Positions 59,801 to 64,000 of a stretch of 64,000 bases of DNA are shown in pieces. The DNA comes from Mugil cephalus (Eukaryota > Chordata > Actinopteri > Mugiliformes > Mugilidae), in contig NC_061781.1 in the NCBI RefSeq assembly GCF_022458985.1, positions 25,141,001 through 25,205,000 of the forward strand, written 5' to 3'. The number at the start of each line of letters is the position of its first letter. The stretch's first letter is position 1. Under the pieces are notes generated by a model that worked only from the letters and a program-made list of their open reading frames with translations, was not told the DNA's origin and searched no databases. The translations under genes and the position numbers were made by a program.

Positions 59801-62385
59801 AAACAGCTTCAACTCTGCACTGGTATTTCATCATTACCCAGTTCACCTGAACAATGAATTATGCACTGACTGACAGTTCAGGGACTGTATTGAAAACGTA
59901 AATAAATATGGTAATAGATAAGAAAGGAGTGTTGCTCATCCTTCTCATACTGTTGTCAGCTGTTCTCATGTGGACGTATTCTGACATTCTTACATTTCTA
60001 TAAATCCTTAAGTGGTAGAAATATGTAGAAACTTTGCTTTAAGTAGAAAAAAAATACCACTCAAGCTAAGCTGCAAGTAAAAACAATAACTAAATAATGT
60101 CCACACTGTGAAAGATCACAAATTTATGAGCAGACATAAGGAGGTAATATTGTGTCTTAAAATGAGCAGTAGTGTAATGACCTGTTTTCCCCTGTTTCAG
60201 CTTTTCCAGATATTCTTTAGTCTTCTGAGTCACAGACGAGGGCATCCTGTCGAAGCTGATCACACAGTTGTCCTTCAGCGTCAGGATGATCCGATTCAAA
60301 TTCTGGGTGAAGTTCTTCAGGTTCTGGTTGAGCTAAAAATCAAGAAAACAATTCTATGATTTTTTTTTCCCGATTCACTCAGATCCCTTTTGCAGACTTG
60401 CAGAGAAACCCCATAAAAACATGTCAAACCACTAAAGAGATGTAGTTTTCCTTTCTCATCTCTGTCTCTATGTTATTCCATGATTATTCCCACAGCTTAT
60501 TCTGATGGTCTGAGCTGTGACTGAAGTATGATCACATCACATTCAAGGTAGCAGTTTATTTCATTATTAGAAGTTGTATCATCCCAGTTAATAGTGGACA
60601 GTTTTTATAACCCTGGTGTTTATATGTAGGGTGATTAGATCTGAATATAAAAAGGCATCTGTAAATAAACTGGAAAACACGTTTGGTTGTATTTTAATAG
60701 ATCTGCTTGTGTTAGTGGACAAATCTTCAAGCCTGACTGGGTGGGTGGTGTTGTCATTATTACATAAATGTTTAAAACGTGGTTATTTTTGGCAGAAAAC
60801 CGAACCCTCTGAGTCATGACTGAGATTTGTTTACTAATCCAGTTCATTTGTGGGTTCAGTGCTGAGCCACAGATCATTAATCGCAGAATGTGACATAAAA
60901 CAGACTTGAATGAATGTCGTCATCTCAAAAAGTTCTTCCGTTCAATTCATTCCAGGGTTTCTGCAGATTTGAGTAAGTGAATTTTAAGACTTTTTAAGAC
61001 CATTATGGGTTAAATTTAAGACCTATATGAAGTATGAAAATTAAGGAAAATCAGAGAAATTACTTTCAAAATAACAGAATTTATTGTCATTCAACTATCA
61101 GCTCAGGACAAACCTGGGTTGGACCAGACGGGGTCATAGTGCAAATGAAGTGGCAATAAATGGATGGAAGGATGTAAAACTTCACTAAATGTAATTTAAA
61201 CCTACAATGCAAAATATGCTCGTATTTAAGACTTTTTAAGGCCTTACATTGGGATTTTAGACTTTAAGACTCTGTGGAAACCTTGTCATTCTGCAGGAAT
61301 TCAAGCGCGTGTGCATCTTTTTTTTTTTACTTTATAATCATAATTACTTTATTGATCCCAGGTGGAAATGACTTCTAACAGTTCACTTGACTTCCCTTTG
61401 CAATGAAACTATAACTGACACACATCATTGTTGTGGTTTTCTGTCTCAGCATTAGCCACGTGCAAGATTTATTGGAGGGGCTGGACGGTTGCCTAGCAAC
61501 ACAGCTCTAAACATAGTTTATCAGACATCGACTCTGCTTTTGCAAATGAATCCACTTTTCACACTAGAAACGGGACTTTAAGATAGAAAAAAAACAAAAA
61601 GTCTGATTTAGCAGAAGTAGGGTCCCATCTGCCGCCGCAGCTCTCATCAAAGAAAATCAATACAACAAAACATTTGTGTTGTTTGTGGAAATAAATGTTA
61701 GAAGTTAATATGTGATGGCAGGATTACTAGTATGTGTGGGAGACGACATGTTTGCTGTGTTCTCTTTTTACTCAGATTTTTAACTTTGCACTCCTTTCCC
61801 TGTTGTCAAGTCAGTAAACAGACACTATCAACCACTTCTATTCACTTCCTCATATCCACAGCTGGTGTAATTCTTAAACTGTGTGGCATTCCTGACTTGA
61901 TTCAGTTACGGAAAGCAGAGATTTAAAAGTGGCTCATGTTATGCCACTTACGTGTATCCTATAGCAGCGTGTCTCTACTTTAACACGGTATGTTGCTGGT
62001 ATTTCATTAACACAAACCATTTCCCACTGGTAAGTGTCGACACTGATGGTAATAGGCCAATTTGCCTCCGATTAATCCATTCACACACACAAACGACAGT
62101 GAGCAGTTGAAAGGGATTTAATGTTAAGCATTTTTTTTTATATTTCAGTATGTGTCAACACAAATAACACTCTGTATGTTTAGTTTCTTGTTTAAAAAAA
62201 AGCAAAACAAATACCTGGAACGTTTTGGATGCTCCACAGCTGAATCTCAGACAGAGGTTGACTTTGTTGTCCTTTTCCAAAATCTCAAAAGTCCCCTCTT
62301 TCCATTTGGTGGTGCCCAGGTCGAGGCTGTTGATGCGGATCTTCACAGGGCCACCACTAGTGAGTTTGGGCACTACGGTTGTCAT
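50806..62385 (-). CDS. usp37: ubiquitin carboxyl-terminal hydrolase 37
   Basis: USP-family cysteine deubiquitinase; in mammals it stabilises cyclin A and is a target of APC/C-Cdh1. Predicted 981 aa (human 979). Coding exons, minus strand: 62215-62385, 60182-60332, 59568-59656, 59339-59472, 59130-59207, 58705-58793, 58466-58550, 58210-58365, 57995-58126, 57096-57219, 56571-56788, 56363-56480, 56172-56251, 55770-55934, 55618-55671, 54937-55394, 53936-54105, 53775-53835, 53476-53591, 52995-53064, 52231-52369, 50806-50893. Seen in order: N-terminal PH-like domain (about 1-107); KEN box in DYPKENDSS (202-204); USP Cys box GFSNLGNTCYMN (Cys326); QNDAHEFLSQCLDQL; paired CxxC motifs; three ubiquitin-interacting motifs inserted in the catalytic domain (DDEMLAAVLEMSRQEA, EEQELQQALAQSLQEH, DDDLKRATELSLQ); His box GHYISDVYD (His908); YND. 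The C-terminus ends NVLQPL. The third UIM is split by an exon border. Confidence 0.95.
52106..52141. repeat. (TTCTA)n microsatellite
   Basis: Short pentanucleotide run in the last usp37 intron, same unit as at 10813-10884. It probably derives from a LINE/SINE tail. Confidence 0.85.
54144..54885. mobile_element. GATGCACCGATA-type dispersed element (usp37 intron 16)
   Basis: It begins near agagatgcaccgatacgacg and ends with 'ggtatcggctgatactaaacc' then 'attgatgcatatttag', the hallmark phrases of a fish DNA-transposon family with GATGCACCGAT ends. Internally 'tttcagctcctttattatt' occurs twice (near 54345 and 54530). No transposase frame was seen. Confidence 0.5.
57368..57761. mobile_element. 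hAT-superfamily MITE with 8-bp target duplication
   Basis: A 394-bp element begins caggggtgtcaaac and ends gtttgacacctgtg, imperfect inverted termini of the CAGGGGTGTCAAAC type. It is flanked on both sides by the identical octamer cgttaacc (57360-57367 and 57762-57769), the 8-bp duplication expected of hAT transposition. The ends contain the usual ggggccacg and ggcccgcgggcc blocks. It lies in usp37 intron 9. Confidence 0.9.
58825..59065. repeat. GGCATAACATTATGACC dispersed fish repeat
   Basis: Begins gatcaggcataacattatg and includes 'gaatttggaggccaggtcaacac', two phrases of a repeat common in fish genomes, with the middle deleted. It lies in usp37 intron 5, directly beyond a (CA)n run at 58803-58817. 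Confidence 0.65.
59292..59318. repeat. (TG)n microsatellite
   Basis: About 27 bp of TG units in usp37 intron 4. Confidence 0.9.
60950..61290. mobile_element. hAT-type MITE, TTTTTAAGACC family (usp37 intron 1)
   Basis: The left end is cagggtttctgcagattt and the right end agactctgtggaaaccttg, which are inverted. The interior has 'ctttttaagaccattatggg' and 'aagactttttaaggcc'. It is the best-preserved of three copies in the window. A clean target duplication was not found. Confidence 0.7.
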
Positions 62386-62445
62386 GGCTTACTGTCCTGT
62401 AGATGCCCTTGGGGAAGTTGGGACTTGTGACTAAAACAAATCCTA
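62386..62445 (-). other. usp37 5' UTR part of first coding exon
   Basis: A strong acceptor (ttatttcttctgtttag) ends at 62446 on the minus strand, 60 nt upstream of the ATG. A matching donor (ggcag, then gtaaag) lies at 63590. Together they suggest one upstream noncoding exon from 63590 to roughly 63720. Confidence 0.5.
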
Positions 62446-63589
62446 AACAGAAGAAATAAATTAACAGTCAGTTCATCCACAGCACATTGTGGTCCACAGA
62501 CAGCTAATCATAACTGGTGGGATTCAACACGACAACACGGTGCATCACTGACGTCTGATGAATACAATGTAATTTAAATATATACAAGATTCAGAAAACT
62601 TTATTTGTCCACAGGAGCCAATTTAAGGCACAAGTGAGCAGCATGACATGCAAGTCCAAGTCACTTTTAATTATAAAATAAAAAAAAACAAACAATACAA
62701 ATAACTGCGTAAAACGTTTTGTTTTATGATTTTCTATCTGTCCCCATGTCTGTGTACAGCTCTTTGGCAAACTGTGTTGTTTTTAAAGTGCTTTATAAAT
62801 AATTGATTGATCGATTGAGTGACTAAAGTATGCCAAAACAAATAATAAGTGTTTTAACTTTCCACGCTGTCCATGGAGGATGTAAACATGACTGTATGAG
62901 TAAAGTGACTGTAGTGCAAAGTGTAAACAGTAGTTACAGGGATCACACATTTACAAGTCAACAACAAAAATACAACATTAGTTGAAGCAGGGCTGGAGCG
63001 CTTAATGCCACAGGTTATATCACCTACTAATAAAACCAAATTAGCCTGCACAGTGATGGTGCTCATGTTTATCAAAGCCTGAGTTTCAGCTAAAAGTCAC
63101 AGTAAACTCCCAAGTCAAGTTAAACCACAGCCGCCAGTTCAGCAGCATCACCGGCTCTTTATAACGCAGACAACATGCTCCAACATTTTATTATTATTTT
63201 TTTTTAAATAAAACAGGGACTTGGTGTTACACGAACTGACTCGTGGTTCAATTACGAGACAACGTAAGCTGTGTTTGCATTAGCCACCAAACTAGCACTA
63301 TGTGAGCGAAGGTGCACCTAACGTTTTTTTGTGTTTTTTGTAAACCCGGAGCTAGCTTAATGTCATTGGGACGAGGGAAGTCAGACATGATTTCAGAACC
63401 AGCAGTTAGAAGAGGAAAGAGAAGAGGAAGGAGGAGAAAGAGGATGCTGGTAATGTCGTCTCCTGAATGGATGGAGGAGGCCGACATTAGCAGGTAGGCT
63501 AGCAGGCTAGCTCCCTGGCTAATTTGCCTGATTGAAATGTGGGTGATGAAAACAGTGTCACGGTTTGGTTGCACTGGGTTGTTCTTTAC

Positions 63590-63910
63590 CTGCCAATAGT
63601 GCGGGTTCGTCGTCGAACTTCTAAAGTACAGTACAGATGATGTAGGTCCTCCGGGGGCAGAGAGTTTGTTTTGCCGGTGTTCACCTGCTCTCCTACCTGT
63701 GTTGTTGACAGTGGAGCCGCGCGACGCTGCGCGACACTGCGCGATGATGGCGGGAATGTGAACTTCCGTTCTCTCGCGATGTTTCGCCTACTCGAGGCAC
63801 TACTGTCGTCTCGTGATATTTTGCTTATTTTTACTCTGAGCCCACAGCGCCATGCCGATCGTCCTCTCGCGACATTTCACTTATTTGTATCAAGGATCTC
63901 GCGATGTTTG
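63590..63910. promoter_or_regulatory. usp37 promoter with TCTCGCGA motif array
   Basis: CpG-rich stretch containing the inferred noncoding first exon and, upstream of it, tctcgcga at 63772-63779, tctcgtga at 63809-63816, tctcgcga at 63865-63872 and tctcgcga at 63897-63904. TCTCGCGA is half of the known TCTCGCGAGA promoter element bound by BANP. No TATA box is evident. Confidence 0.55.
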
Positions 63911-64000
63911 ACGTTTTTTAGAGAAAAAACTTTATTACTTTATAAAAACCAATACAATACAATGACAACCGACAGGGGGCTACAAACATCACCGAGACAC
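63905..64000 (-). other. possible 3' end of a further minus-strand gene
   Basis: AATAAA occurs on the minus strand (tttatt near 63931) next to the right edge of the window. It may mark the end of a transcript from beyond position 64000. No coding sequence is visible, so this is speculative. Confidence 0.2.

Overview
The window is vertebrate nuclear DNA, almost certainly from a teleost fish. The genes have many GT-AG introns and their proteins align closely with human LSS, MCM3AP, YBEY and USP37. The introns carry debris typical of fish genomes: L2/Rex-like and L1 LINE fragments, Tc1 remnants, hAT-type MITEs and long tetranucleotide arrays. All exon models were built by hand from splice signals, reading frame and recalled human protein sequences. 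No transcript evidence or database search was available.

Layout, left to right. (1) 1-2.7 kb is noncoding and repeat-bearing. (2) 2.8-13.1 kb, minus strand, is a lanosterol synthase copy (here lss-A) with exons 1-17 intact; exons 18-22 are not found in the window. (3) 16.1-27.3 kb, minus strand, is a second, tandem lanosterol synthase (lss-B) with all 22 exons, predicted 745 aa. (4) 28.0-45.8 kb, minus strand, is mcm3ap/GANP with 28 coding exons, predicted 2120 aa. (5) 46.5-49.1 kb, plus strand, is ybey with four coding exons, predicted 168 aa, divergent from mcm3ap. (6) 50.8-62.4 kb, minus strand, is usp37 with 22 coding exons, predicted 981 aa; it is convergent with ybey, and the two poly(A) signals lie about 40 bp apart. 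(7) 62.4-64 kb holds the usp37 5' UTR and promoter, with four TCTCGCGA-type motifs.

The genes are not one pathway. LSS cyclises 2,3-oxidosqualene to lanosterol. MCM3AP is the scaffold of the nuclear TREX-2 mRNA-export complex. YBEY is a conserved metal-dependent RNase acting in (mitochondrial) rRNA metabolism. USP37 is a cell-cycle deubiquitinase. The LSS-MCM3AP-YBEY block matches human 21q22.3; USP37 is elsewhere (2q35) in human.

The most interesting feature is the lss tandem pair. The copy whose middle exons look more conserved loses homology about 50 nt into intron 17 and shows no 3' exons here. The complete copy is more diverged in exons 8-10. Yet exon 15, which carries the catalytic DCTAE motif, is base-for-base identical between them, which suggests gene conversion. 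No undescribed multi-gene system was recognised.
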